64,000 bases of DNA from Roseiarcus sp963779095 (GTDB taxonomy: Bacteria > Pseudomonadota > Alphaproteobacteria > Rhizobiales > Beijerinckiaceae): the NCBI GenBank assembly GCA_963779095.1, contig CAVZWU010000022.1:124001-188000 (forward strand), read 5' to 3'. This document shows, piece by piece, positions 44,846 through 54,449 of the stretch. Both the position numbers and the translations under genes were made by a program. The notes under the pieces are model-generated. The model worked only from the letters and a program-made list of their open reading frames with translations, was not told where the DNA came from and ran no database searches. The stretch's first letter is position 1, and each line of letters starts with the position of its first letter.

Positions 44846-45415
44846 TTAATTTTCGCACGAAGATGCCGGACCACGCGCGCCGGCCGCGACTTTGGCGCTA
44901 GGAAGATCGCCGGTTTGCCAGTGTCTCAGCTGAGGCGGACCGGCTTCGGGCGCTAAACAGCGTCGAGTCTCATGGCCCGCCGCGTCCGTCCGAATGCGCT
45001 CGATCATCGCGCGCACGCCATTCGAGCGCTGTGGCGTCAGATGCTGCTCAAGCCCGAGCTCGCGAAAGGCGGCGCGCGCATCGATGGCGAGAATCTGCTC
45101 CGGCGTCCGATCGGAAAAAAGCGCGATCGCAATGAAGATCAGCCCCCGCACAAGGTGGGAGTCGCTGTCGCCGCGGTAGTGCAGGATCCTTCCCCCCGCC
45201 GCGTCCGTTCTCGGCTCGCATTCCAGCCAGACCTGGCTGACGCAGCCCCGCACCTTGTTGGTCTCGTTGTGGGCCTCCTGGCTCAGCGGCTCGAGCGCAT
45301 GACCGAGCTCGATGACGTAGCGATATCGATCCTCCCACTCGTCGAGAGAGGCAAAATCGTCGCGTATGGCGTCGATCGCTGACAAGGGTTGCGCCAACTT
45401 CATTGGGCCGTCCAT
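44846..45415 (-). CDS. sufE: Cysteine desulfuration protein SufE
   Basis: Accepts persulfide sulfur from SufS for Fe-S cluster assembly. From ATG 45415: IDAIRDDFASLDEWEDRYRY, VIELGHALEPL, then NETNKVRGCVSQVWLECEPR with the catalytic Cys, HYRGDSDSHLVRGLIFIAIA and LGLEQHLTPQRSNGVRAMIE, the family end. About 45 further residues (RIRTDAAGHETRR onward) exceed the usual length of about 140; they may be real or due to a lost stop. Stand-alone position, away from a suf operon. Confidence 0.92.
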   Translation of the reverse strand: MDGPMKLAQPLSAIDAIRDDFASLDEWEDRYRYVIELGHALEPLSQEAHNETNKVRGCVSQVWLECEPRTDAAGGRILHYRGDSDSHLVRGLIFIAIALFSDRTPEQILAIDARAAFRELGLEQHLTPQRSNGVRAMIERIRTDAAGHETRRCLAPEAGPPQLRHWQTGDLPSAKVAAGARGPASSCEN

Positions 45416-45567
45416 CGCTCTTATATAAGCGCCCGTCAATTATCGGCCAGCGCCTGCAGCGCAACCCTTACGTCGCCGCAATGGGGGTGACCGTTGCAAG
45501 AAAGCGTAAACCATAGTCCAAGGCCGCCGGATCGGATTGTAATTAGGGAAGCGGCGGGACTCTAGAC

Positions 45568-45582
45568 TTAAGATTGGCTTAA
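45568..45582. promoter_or_regulatory. Perfect CtrA box between sufE and a peptidoglycan-binding protein gene
   Basis: TTAA-gattggc-TTAA, an exact TTAA-N7-TTAA match in the divergent interval. It is 220 bases before the TTG start at 45802 and 150 bases from sufE. The envelope protein is the likelier target. Confidence 0.6.
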
Positions 45583-45801
45583 TCAGCGACTGCGAATTCT
45601 AGGAAACGCCCGACGATTCCGAGCGCCTGCGCGTGACCGATCGGCGCCGGTTTCGTCGCTTTGCCGGACCACACAATGTCGGCCAATCGTTCCGCAGGCC
45701 TATTCGCGAATATGACCAGCGCCCGTCCGGCGCTTGGCCATCCTTTGCTGTTTCTAACGCGAAACGGAATCGATCGGCGCCGCGCTCTGAGGAGAGATGA
45801 C

Positions 45802-46419
45802 TTGGACCTAGCGCTTGCACGCATCAAAGACAATCTGGGCCAACTTCGAGGGCCTATCCAACGCTCGACTCAGGAGACCTGGAGACGAAAGATCGCCAGC
45901 CGTCTGAACATCGCGCATTTGCGATATTGCCTCGGAGCGGCCCTGGCGGTCGCCCTTGTCGGCATCGCCGTTAACGCGCTTCTGCTGCAGCGCGAGCGCC
46001 ATCCGGCCCCTTTGTTTGGATCCGCGGCGCCGAAACCTCAAGCCGCCGCTCCTGCGCCGGCCCCGGCTCCCGCCTCAAAGTCCGTCAGCATGGCAGAGAA
46101 AGCCCCGTCGGCCCCGCCCGCCGCGGCTCTGCCCCCGGCGCGGCCGGCGGCAGCCGCCCAGAGCTCTGCGCCGGCGCCCGATCCGATCGCTGCGCTTTTG
46201 GCCGGCGAAGCCCCAAGTGATTCCTTGCATCTGACCGTGGCCGCCCAAACCGCCCTGGCCAAGCTCGGCTATGCCATCAAGCCGGACGGGAAGGAGGGCG
46301 CGGAGACGGAGCAAGCCCTGCGGGATTTCGAGCATGCTCACGGCCTCCCTCCCGCGACCGAAATAACCGAGCGGCTCGTCAAGCAGCTGACGCAAGCCGC
46401 GCGCAACGCGGGACGCTAA
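45802..46419 (+). CDS. Inner-membrane protein with periplasmic peptidoglycan-binding domain
   Basis: About 205 residues. I choose TTG 45802 because GAGGAG (45789-45794) lies seven bases before it; the frame itself is open from 45661. A basic N-terminus (LALARIKDNLGQLRGPIQRS) precedes one membrane helix (YCLGAALAVALVGIAVNALL) and a long Ala/Pro-rich linker (AAPAPAPAPASKS). The C-terminal peptidoglycan-binding domain reads VAAQTALAKLGYAIKPDGKE and ALRDFEHAHGLPPATEITER. It probably tethers the membrane to the wall; a specific role is unknown. A perfect CtrA box lies upstream. It is followed directly by a DUF1491 gene. Confidence 0.78.
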   Translation: MDLALARIKDNLGQLRGPIQRSTQETWRRKIASRLNIAHLRYCLGAALAVALVGIAVNALLLQRERHPAPLFGSAAPKPQAAAPAPAPAPASKSVSMAEKAPSAPPAAALPPARPAAAAQSSAPAPDPIAALLAGEAPSDSLHLTVAAQTALAKLGYAIKPDGKEGAETEQALRDFEHAHGLPPATEITERLVKQLTQAARNAGR

Positions 46420-46423
46420 TCCG

Positions 46424-46771
46424 TTGCGCCTGCGCTCCGACATTTGGGTCGCGGCCTATTTGCGTCGGTGCGGGGTGGAGGGGGTGAGCGCCGTCCTGCG
46501 CCGCCGGGGCGCTGCCGAGGCTGGCGCGATTTTCGTCAAGGTCGATCACCTGAACGGGCGTGCGACCCTCTACGAGCCGGCTCCGCAGTCGGTCGCGGCC
46601 GACGCTGAGCCTGGCGTCGAAAGGCTTTTCGCGCGAGCGCATAAGGAACCGTCCATCGATTCCAATAAGGCGGAGGAGCGGCTCAAGCGGGAACTGGCGT
46701 TCGATCCGGATCTTTGGATTGTTGAGGTCGAGGATGGCGTGGACGGCGCCTGGCTCGATTTGGCTCCTTAA
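46424..46771 (+). CDS. DUF1491 family protein
   Basis: 115 residues matching the small alphaproteobacterial DUF1491 family: RLRSDIWVAAYLRRCGVEGV at the N-terminus, AAEAGAIFVKVDHLNGRATL in the middle, and LKRELAFDPDLWIVEVEDGV at the end. Function unknown. It starts at TTG 46424, four bases after the previous stop, so the two genes are probably co-expressed. Confidence 0.85.
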   Translation: MRLRSDIWVAAYLRRCGVEGVSAVLRRRGAAEAGAIFVKVDHLNGRATLYEPAPQSVAADAEPGVERLFARAHKEPSIDSNKAEERLKRELAFDPDLWIVEVEDGVDGAWLDLAP

Positions 46772-47067
46772 ATCAGGCGCGTTCAAGATCGAAGACGGCC
46801 CGCTTGTCGGGAATAATGAGACGCTCATTATGGAAAGACGAAGGCTGCGATTCGAATAGAGTTAAAAATTGCTTCAAATCGACATGGCCATCGGCTTCGT
46901 TCAAACCTTATTGGCGGCTTAACCAACCCCTTAACTTCGACAACGCGCGTCGCTGGAGATTACTCAAATTAACGAGGCCGAAATCGGGCGGTCCTACTTT
47001 TGGCTCGCGTCGGCGGCCGGAGCAGCCGGGGTCGCCGCCGGAGGGGTCTTCGAAGCAGGAGCAAACC
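46772..47067. other. Upstream region of the pilin gene
   Basis: A 296-base AT-richer interval. TTAAccaaccccTTAA at 46919-46934 resembles a CtrA box but has eight rather than seven spacer bases. A second partial match (TTAA-N7-TTCA) is near 46861. In Caulobacter the pilin gene is CtrA-controlled, so these are worth testing. GCAGGAGCAAACC before ATG 47068 is the ribosome site. Confidence 0.4.
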
Positions 47068-47232
47068 ATGCCCAAATCAATGAAGAGGTTCGCCGCCGAC
47101 GAATTGGGGGTCACCGCGATCGAATATGCGCTGATCGCCTCGCTGATCGCCGTCTTCATTATCACCGCGGTCCAAACGGTCGGCACAAAGGTCAGCACGG
47201 TGTTCAACGAGGTCGGCAATACGCTCAAGTAG
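47068..47232 (+). CDS. pilA: Flp/Fap-type pilin
   Basis: 54 residues, the major subunit of Tad/Flp pili. A short leader MPKSMKRFAADELG is cut after Gly by the prepilin peptidase. The mature start VTAIEYALIASLIAVFII has the conserved Glu5-Tyr6 pair and hydrophobic helix. TAVQTVGTKVSTVFNEVGNT is the family tail. It precedes the peptidase gene cpaA and the cpaB-tadC machine. Intact. Confidence 0.95.
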   Translation: MPKSMKRFAADELGVTAIEYALIASLIAVFIITAVQTVGTKVSTVFNEVGNTLK

Positions 47233-47350
47233 AAGCTGGCGCTCATCCCTCGCGTCGCGGCAATCCCGTTTCGGCGTGAAGCGTCGCTTTCGCCAGTTGC
47301 GAATTGGGGGAGTGGCAAGCGAGCGTCGGACCCGGTTCCCCCTCACAGCA

Positions 47351-47884
47351 ATGCAACCGAACAAACCACAATGGCTTCGAACTCTCCTCCATCTTTCCGC
47401 GCTGGCCTTTTTTCCCGTTCTCATGGCGCTCTCGGCGTCGATGGACTTATTGACCTTCACAATACCAAATCGACTCTGCGTGGCTCTCGCGCTTGGCTAT
47501 GTGGTTTTCGCGCTGCTGCTTGGGGTTCCGGCCGTCGATATTCTTCTAAATCTTTCGTGCGCCTTGGCCATTCTGGCGATTGCGTTCGCCATGTTCACTT
47601 TCGGCTGGGTTGGCGGGGGCGACGCCAAACTGGCGGCGGCGACCGCGGCCTGGCTCGGCTGGACCGCGATCCTCGACTACGGCGTCGCCGCGGCCCTCTT
47701 TGGCGGAGTTCTCACGCTGGTCATTCTCGGCGCGCGGATGGCGCCCCTGCCCGCCGTATTTGGTCGCATCGATTGGCTGGCGCGATTGCATAACGCCAGT
47801 TCCGGCGTGCCTTACGGCATTGCGTTAGCGGCGGCGGGGCTGTTGCAATATCCGAACTCCTCCATCTGGACGGCGGTTGTCTAA
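47351..47884 (+). CDS. cpaA: Prepilin peptidase CpaA/TadV
   Basis: An A24-type aspartic membrane peptidase that trims Flp pilin. 177 residues from ATG 47351. The first helix FFPVLMALSASMDLLTFTIP holds one catalytic Asp; the second lies in FTFGWVGGGDAKLAAATAAW (GGGD motif). Further helices run to GVPYGIALAAAGLLQYPNSS. The N-terminal methylase domain of type IV pilin peptidases is absent, as expected for TadV. Intact. Confidence 0.93.
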   Translation: MQPNKPQWLRTLLHLSALAFFPVLMALSASMDLLTFTIPNRLCVALALGYVVFALLLGVPAVDILLNLSCALAILAIAFAMFTFGWVGGGDAKLAAATAAWLGWTAILDYGVAAALFGGVLTLVILGARMAPLPAVFGRIDWLARLHNASSGVPYGIALAAAGLLQYPNSSIWTAVV

Positions 47885-48489
47885 GCTGACGGTTTCGGAT
47901 CCGGACGCTTCGCCGATGATCGCCAACGAAGGCGATTCGCCGCCGCCTGAAGCGATCGGCGACCGGGCGGTCGGCCCGATCGCTTCATCGACGATCCTCT
48001 AGTGGTCAAAATCAAACGTAAGAGTCCGGGGCGCCTTCCGCAATTTCAAGGAGTTCTCCGGCTTGCAAGGGGTTCGAAGCGTTTGATTCTATCCACTAGC
48101 GGAACCCGTACGCGCTGCGGCCCGCGCCACGCGTTCGGGCCATAGAGACCACAGCGCCAGCCCATTTGTTCCAGGTCTTTCTGTGGCCGAGCAGCATTCC
48201 CTTAGATGGCCGGAGAGCAACTATATGAGAATTCAGCAAGTAGTCGTGGAAACGAGATTGAAATTAATTTCAGCATATCCTCAAGCGAATATTCAATTGA
48301 GGAAACACCACGCCTCCATCTGCGGAATATCACGCCAGCAACGTGGTTCAAGTCAGGTTATTGATATTGATCAGAAAAGCGCTTTCACGCCTCAAGGCGC
48401 AATTCGATACTTTAAATTAACCGTACCTTGACGATTACGATGTCTAAATCCTGAGGGTAGCGGGTCAGCGCGCGAAGGGCTGTGACTTC
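47885..48489. other. Interval between cpaA and cpaB
   Basis: About 600 bases splitting the pilus locus in two transcription blocks. It contains a MITE-like repeat (48000-48100) and an AT-rich stretch (about 48220-48425). A frame of 82 codons (48183-48431) runs across the latter, but it has no ribosome site, domain or compositional support; I do not call it a gene. No promoter could be assigned confidently. Confidence 0.55.
48000..48100. repeat. MITE-like inverted repeat flanked by TA
   Basis: The left arm ctagtggtcaaaatcaaacg (48000-48019) and right arm cgtttgattctatccactag (48081-48100) are inverted copies matching at 16 of 20 positions. They enclose 61 bases, with TA at each outer edge. 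This is the look of a small non-autonomous element mobilised by a TA-targeting (IS630/mariner type) transposase. No coding capacity. Confidence 0.6.
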
Positions 48490-49284
48490 ATGAATCGGAA
48501 GCTGATCATCGTCGGGGCGATCGCTGTTCTGGCGTTTGGCGGGACGTACGCGTTCATGCGGAGCGCCGCAACTCCGGCGCCGAGCCCCGCCGCCGAGGCG
48601 CCGAAGATCGACCTCGAGCAGGTGCTTGTGGCCGGTCAGGATCTGCCGATGGGGACGGTGGTCAATGCGGGCGCGGCGGTTTGGCACCCGTGGCCGAAAG
48701 CGGACGTCTCCGAATTGATGATCACAAAATCGGCGAAACCTGACGCGCTCAAAGACATCGAAGGCTCGATGACGCGGGTGGACTTCCTCCGCGGCGAGCC
48801 GATCCGGCATGACAAGCTCGTCAAGGCCGGCGAGGGCGGGTTCATGTCGGCGATCCTGCCGACCGGAAAGCGCGCCGTCGCGATCAAGATCGATAACCAG
48901 GGCAATTCGACGGCCGGCGGATTCATTCTCCCCAATGACCGCGTCGACGTCGTCCGGCTTGCGCGCGACGAGGACGCCAGCAAGGCCCGAGGGGTCGAAG
49001 TCATGACGGCGGAGCCGATCCTCACCAACGTGCGCGTGCTCGCCATCGGCCAGAACGTCGAAGAGCAGAACGGCAAGAAGGTCGTCACCGGCGCCAATGC
49101 GACGCTGGAGCTCGATCCGGATCAGGTCAACCTCATCATCCTCGCTCAGCATGCGGGCAATTCGAATCTGCATCTCGTTCTCCGCAGTCTCGTCGATAGC
49201 GGCGGCCCGGCGAAGACCGTTGTCAGCCCCGATAGCGCGTTGACGGTCGTTCGCTATGGCGCCGCGCAGCAGGCGGCCCGGTGA
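48490..49284 (+). CDS. cpaB: Tad pilus assembly protein CpaB/RcpC
   Basis: 264 residues. Membrane anchor KLIIVGAIAVLAFGGTYAFM at the N-terminus, then a SAF domain (QVLVAGQDLPMGTVVNAGAA) and the RcpC/CpaB region (DFLRGEPIRHDKLVKAGEGG, GKRAVAIKIDNQGNSTAGGF, LPNDRVDVVRLARDEDASK). It works with the secretin CpaC in the periplasm. First gene of the collinear cpaBCDEF-tadBC set. Intact. Confidence 0.94.
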   Translation: MNRKLIIVGAIAVLAFGGTYAFMRSAATPAPSPAAEAPKIDLEQVLVAGQDLPMGTVVNAGAAVWHPWPKADVSELMITKSAKPDALKDIEGSMTRVDFLRGEPIRHDKLVKAGEGGFMSAILPTGKRAVAIKIDNQGNSTAGGFILPNDRVDVVRLARDEDASKARGVEVMTAEPILTNVRVLAIGQNVEEQNGKKVVTGANATLELDPDQVNLIILAQHAGNSNLHLVLRSLVDSGGPAKTVVSPDSALTVVRYGAAQQAAR

Positions 49285-49333
49285 GTCGCGTTTCACGCGT
49301 TTGTCGCTTGCTCGCCAGAGACGGAGCCCGGGC

Positions 49334-50872
49334 ATGAGGACCGATCGCATTCAAAGACGGCCGAACATCCTTATTTGCGTCGTCGCCGCGCTCCTCGCGA
49401 TCGCGCCGGCTTCGAGCGCTCGCGCCGCCGACGGCGGCGACACTTTGAGAATAGGCAGCGTGTCAGACCCGTCGGCCCGGCGCCTGCAATTGGGCGTCGG
49501 CCAATCCGTCATCGTCGATTTGCCCGATGAGGCGGGCGAGATCTACGTCGGCGATCCCACCGTCGCCAACGCGATCGTGCGCTCGGCGAAGCGCATCTAT
49601 ATTTCCGCCGTCGCCAATGGCCAGACGAGCATCTTCGCCTTGGGCAGGGACGGGCGGAGGATCGCGGTCTTCCAAGTCTCGGTCGGGCGCGCCGTCACCG
49701 AGTTGCTGAACCTGCTCAACACCGCCCTCCCCGGCAACGAAATTCATGTGCGCACGGTCGAGAACACGATCATCCTCACCGGCTCCGTCGCGTCGGCCGA
49801 GGAGGCTCAAAAGGCGCTCGACATCGCGGACGGCTTCGTCAATGACACCGCGCCCTCCACGCAAGGCGCCACAGTCTCCATCTCGAATGGTTCGAGCGGC
49901 GCCAACGGCGCGGGAGGCGGCGCCTCCGGCGGCTCCGCCGGCAAGTCCAACTCTCCCCGCGGACGGGTCATCAACGCCCTCACGATCCGCGGCGCCGATC
50001 AGGTCAGTCTGCGCGTCACGATCGCCGAAATTCGGCGCGACATCATCAAGCAGCTCGGCGTCAACTTGAGCGGCGCCGGGCCAAACGGAAGCTTCACGCT
50101 CGATCCTCCGTTCGCCATCAACGGCGCGATCAGCGGCTCCGTCGCCGCCACGGCTTCCGAAGCGACCCTGAATTGGTTCAAGGGCAGCGGCAGCTTCAGC
50201 GCCACTTTGCAGGCCTTCGAGCGACAAGGGCGTCGCCCACACGCTCGCCGAGCCGACGGTTACGGCGGTGTCGGGTGAGACCGCGAAGTTCCTCGCGGGC
50301 GGCACCATTCCCATCCTCAATAGCGTGCAGTGCCAGCCCGTCTGCCAGTACGGATTCATCCAGCAGCCCTATGGCGTGACCCTGAATTTCACCCCGGTCG
50401 TCTTGTCCCCGGGACGGATCCAACTGCGCATCGCGACCGAAGTCACCGATATCGACTTATGCGAAGCAAATCACTTTCAGCGGCCTTTCGATCCCGGGGT
50501 TCCGGACCCGCAACAACACGACGACGGTGGAACTGCCTTCCGGCGGTTCGATCGCCTCGGCCGGCCTGATCAGCACGCAGACAGAGCAGGCGATCAATGG
50601 CTTTCCGGCGCTGATGAATGTCCCGATTCTTGGCGCCCTGTTTCGTTCGCGCGACTATCAGCGCAACGAGACGGAGCTGCTTGATCGTCGTGACGCCATT
50701 CATTGCGCACGCCGTCGATCCGAGCCAGGTCGTGAGGCCCGACCAGAATTTCCAGGACGCCAGCGATCCGCAGACCTGGTTCCTGGGCCGCGTCAACCGG
50801 ATCTATTCCACCTCGCAGTCGCTTGAACCGATGCCTGGCTACGCCGGCAAGATCGGATTCATCACCCAGTAG
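49334..50872 (+). CDS. cpaC: Tad pilus secretin CpaC/RcpA
   Basis: The outer-membrane channel for Flp pili. A signal peptide (ILICVVAALLAIAPASSARA) is followed by the pilus-specific N domain (LQLGVGQSVIVDLPDEAGEI, TSIFALGRDGRRIAVFQVSV) and a BON-like domain (VENTIILTGSVASAEEAQKA). The secretin core reads ISGETAKFLAGG-type sequence (SGETAKFLAGGTIPI), YGVTLNFTPVVLSPGRIQLR, ELPSGGSIASAGLISTQTEQ and LIVVTPFIAHAVDP. Three same-phase breaks, near 50222, 50480 and 50684, the latter two mended by removing one T. About 512 residues. Confidence 0.92.
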
Positions 50873-50918
50873 GCCTTGCGTGCTTCGAATTTGCTTGGAA
50901 CCGAGAAGGACAGCTCTC

Positions 50919-51656
50919 ATGGCCGCTCTTCCTGATGCACGACCGATGTCTCCCGCCCGCGTCTTGAGGTTCAGCCTCGCCGCGGCGTTCGCGTCCGCTC
51001 TCGCCGGCTGCGGGACGCAATATGCGTCCTCGGATCCCGCATTTCCGGGGAGCTTCGAGCAGCGTCATCCGATCGTGGTCGCCGCCGCGCCGACGAGCGT
51101 CGATCTCTATCCCGTCGGCGGCAGGCTCGACGCGCGGTCACGCGCGAATGTCCGCGCCTTTGCAGACCGCTATCGCCGCTATGGCTCGGGAGCGGTCATG
51201 ATTTGGACGCCTGAGGGAACGAATCCAAACTCGATAGCCGTGTACGAGGTCCGCAGGGCGCTTCTCGCCGCTGGCGTCAGAGGCAGGATCGTCGTGGGAG
51301 ACTACCTGCCCGCGAACGACGGCGCGGCGCCGCCAGTGCGCGTGTCTTTCACTGGGCTCAAGGCGATCGTTCCGACGCAATGCGGCCAATGGCCGGAGGA
51401 TCTGGCTTCGGGGTCGTCGGTCGAAGGGTGGAAGAACGAACCGTACGCGAACTTCGGCTGCGCCACCCAATCGACGATCGCAGCCCAGGTCGATGACCCG
51501 CGCGATTTCGTCCAGCCGCGCGCGGTCGGGCCATCCGATGTCGCCATGCGCACGCGCGCCATCGAGGCCGTCCGCAACGGCCAGGATCCGAGCACCGAGT
51601 GGAAGAACGCCGTGCTTACGCCAATCGGCGGCGATCTGCCGACCAACGGAAACTGA
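50919..51656 (+). CDS. cpaD: Tad pilus assembly lipoprotein CpaD
   Basis: 245 residues. The signal peptide ends in a lipobox-like LAGC (FSLAAAFASALAGCGTQYAS). The family core reads EQRHPIVVAAAPTSVDLYPV, LDARSRANVRAFADRYRRYG and VMIWTPEGTNPNSIAVYEVR. NEPYANFGCATQSTIAAQVD is the CpaD hallmark, then DPRDFVQPRAVGPSDVAMRT. It probably helps place or stabilise the secretin CpaC. Intact and in line with cpaC and cpaE. Confidence 0.94.
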   Translation: MAALPDARPMSPARVLRFSLAAAFASALAGCGTQYASSDPAFPGSFEQRHPIVVAAAPTSVDLYPVGGRLDARSRANVRAFADRYRRYGSGAVMIWTPEGTNPNSIAVYEVRRALLAAGVRGRIVVGDYLPANDGAAPPVRVSFTGLKAIVPTQCGQWPEDLASGSSVEGWKNEPYANFGCATQSTIAAQVDDPRDFVQPRAVGPSDVAMRTRAIEAVRNGQDPSTEWKNAVLTPIGGDLPTNGN

Positions 51657-51662
51657 TCGGCC

Positions 51663-52938
51663 ATGAAGGCGCAATACGCCGCCAGCGAAATCGAAGCCGA
51701 CGCGCCCGTGGATCGAGCAATCGCACAGATCGATCCGGTGCCGCGCGTCTCGATCCAGGCGTTCTGCGAATCGCCGGATATCGCAGCCATCGTCGGCGCC
51801 GCGATATCGGATCGCCGAATGGCGAAGGCGCATGTCAAGCAGAACATGGGCGGCGCGCCGGCCGCGGTCGAGGCCTACAAGAGCGCGCCGACGCCGAATG
51901 TCATCGTCCTCGAGGCGGCCGCCAGTCGGGATGCGCTGCTCGGGCAACTCGAAGAACTCGCCGAATATTGCGACGCCGGGACCAAGGTCGTCGTTCTCGG
52001 CAAGCTCAACGACATCGTTCTCTACCGGCAGTTGATCGCGCGCGGGGTCAGCGAATATCTGGTCGCCCCGTTTGGGGTCGTCGACTTCATTCAGGCGATA
52101 TCCCAGCTGTTCAGCGTGCCCGGGGCCAAGGCCCTTGGGCGAGTGATCGCGGTCGTCGGCGCCAAGGGCGGAGTCGGAGCTTCCACCGTCGCGCACAATC
52201 TCGCGTGGAGTCTCGCGTCGGTCACCGAAATGGCGACGATCATCGCCGATTTCGATCTTGCGTTCGGAACCGCGGGACTCGACTACAATCAGGATCCGCC
52301 CCAGGGCGTCGCGGAGGCGGTGTTCGCGCCCGGATCGCGTCGACGCGGTGCTGGTGGACCGTCTGCTTTCCAAGTGCGGCGAGAAGCTCAGTCTCCTGGC
52401 GGCGCCCGCCACGCTTGATCGCGTGCTCGACTTTGACGAGGCCTCGTTCGACTCGCTGCTCGACGCCATGCGCGCCTCGACGCCGTGGATTGTGGTCGAC
52501 GTGCCGCATCTTTGGTCGGGCTGGGCGCGACGGATTCTCGTCTCCGCCGACGATGTCATCGTCGTCGCAAGCCCGGACCTCGCCAATCTCCGCAACGCGA
52601 AAAATCTGATCGACAACGTGAAGGGCGCGCGCCTGAACGACGCGCCGCCGCGTCTGGTCCTGAACGGCGTCGGCATGCTCAAGCGGCCGGAGATCGCCGC
52701 CGCGGAATTCGCCAAGGCGGTTGAGACCGATCCAACAGCGATCATTCCGCACGACGCGAAGCTGTTCGGCGGCGCGGCTAACAATGGGCAGATGATCGCC
52801 GAAATCGAACCAAACGGAAAAACAGCGCAGGTCTTCGTCGATCTCGCCTCCACGCTCGCGGGCCGAGCCGATACGCGCAAGCCCAAGAGAGGCGTTCTTG
52901 AGCCGCTCATGGCCAAACTCGGGCGGAAGAAGAAATGA
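51663..52938 (+). CDS. cpaE: Tad pilus localisation ATPase CpaE/TadZ
   Basis: A ParA/MinD-like protein that places the pilus machine at the pole. About 424 residues. The N-terminal receiver-like part (PNVIVLEAAASRDALLGQLE, VVVLGKLNDIVLYRQLIARG) precedes the ATPase part with GRVIAVVGAKGGVGASTVAH (deviant Walker A lacking the last Lys, common in CpaE) and ADFDLAFGTAGLDYNQDPPQ. After one break near 52338 (one C or G) it continues RVDAVLVDRLLSKCGEKLSL, STPWIVVDVPHLWSGWARR and VVASPDLANLRNAKNLIDNV. Confidence 0.93.
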
Positions 52939-53003
52939 CCGGCCCGCAAACATTTCGCGCCGTCTCCGCCAAGCCCTCGCTCGAGCGGAAGGGGCTCTGA
53001 GCG

Positions 53004-54416
53004 ATGTTCGGCAAGCGTTCGAGCGGGAGCGTCGGCGCCCAGGTCGCCGTATCGCGCGTCGCTTCCGTGAGCGTGGTGAACGAGGCGCCTAAGCCTTCGC
53101 CGGCGCCGATCGCGCCGGTTCAGACTGAACGAAGATCCGAGACCTATTTCCAGACCAAATCGCTGATCTTCGGCGCTCTTATCGAGGCGATCGATCTTGC
53201 CGCGCTGTCCAAGCTCGACCCGGAAAGCGCGCGCGAGGAAATTCGCGACATCGTACACGAGATCGTCACCATCAAGAATTTGGTGCTGTCGATCGCCGAG
53301 CAGGAAGATCTGCTCGATGACATCTGCAATGACGTCCTCGGGTTCGGTCCGCTCGAGCCGCTGCTGGCGCGCGACGACATCGCCGACATCATGGTCAATG
53401 GGCCGACGCGATGCTTCATTGAAGTCGCCGGCAAGATCCAGCTCACCAACGTCCGTTTCCGCGACAATGCGCAGTTGATGAACATCTGCCAGCGGATCGT
53501 GAGCCAGGTCGGACGCCGCGTCGACGAGGCCTCGCCGATTTGCGACGCCCGCCTGCTCGACGGCTCGCGCGTCAACGTGATTGCGCCGCCGCTCGCGATC
53601 GACGGCGCGGCGCTGACCATCCGCAAGTTCAGGAAAGACAAGCTGACCCTCGATCAGTTGGTCAAGTACGGCTCGATCTCGCCGGCCGGCGCGGAAATCC
53701 TCAAAATCATCGGCCGCGTCCGTTGCAACGTGATCATTTCCGGCGGCACGGGCTCCGGCAAAACGACGCTTCTGAACTGCTTGACGAACTACATCGACGC
53801 CGACGAGCGAATCATCACCTGCGAGGACGCGGCGGAGCTCCAGCTTCAGCAGCCCCATGTCGTGCGGCTCGAGACGCGCCCGGCGAATCTCGAAGGCGTC
53901 GGTCAGATCACGATGCGTGACCTGGTCAAGAACTGTCTGCGCATGCGGCCGGAACGCATCGTCGTCGGCGAGGTGCGCGGACCGGAAGCCTTCGATCTCC
54001 TGCAGGCGATGAACACCGGTCACGACGGGTCGATGGGCACGTTGCACGCCAACTCGCCGCGCGAAGCGCTGAGCCGCGTCGAATCCATGATCACGATGGG
54101 CGGATATGCGCTGCCGATGAAGACGATCCGCGAAATGGTCACGTCCTCGGTCGACGTGATCATTCAAGCCTCCCGCCTTCGCGATGGATCGCGCCGGATC
54201 ACTCACATCACCGAAGTCATCGGCATGGAAGGCGACGTCGTGATCACGCAGGACCTGTTCGTCTATGAAATTCTGGGCGAGGACGCTCAGGGCAAGCTGT
54301 TGGGGCGGCATCGCTCGACCGGAATCGGCCGGCCGCGATTCTGGGACCGGGCGCGCACCTACGGGGAAGAAGCGCGTCTGGCGGCGGCGCTGGACATCTC
54401 CGAAGTCGAGCGCCTG
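53004..54416 (+). CDS. cpaF: Tad pilus assembly ATPase CpaF/TadA
   Basis: The hexameric secretion ATPase that powers Flp pilus extension. About 470 residues: DDICNDVLGFGPLEPLLARD, DIADIMVNGPTRCFIEVAGK, Walker A NVIISGGTGSGKTTLLNCLT, Asp box ERIITCEDAAELQLQQPHVV, Walker B RMRPERIVVGEVRGPEAFDL, and His box HDGSMGTLHANSPREALSRV. The end is FWDRARTYGEEARLAAALDI then SEVER. As written there is no stop and the frame continues into tadB; dropping one C at 54413-54414 gives TGA right after SEVER, the expected family end. Confidence 0.95.
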
Positions 54417-54449
54417 AGTGAGAGTTTAAGTGAGCAAAGGGTGGTCGGC

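Noticed and set aside
48183..48431. 82-codon frame upstream of cpaB
   Set aside because: No ribosome site, no domain and unlike the codon use of neighbours; probably chance in an AT-rich stretch.
51138..54311. Minus-strand frame of 1057 codons
   Set aside because: Lies opposite cpaD, cpaE and cpaF, whose protein motifs are unmistakable; a shadow of high-GC codon bias.
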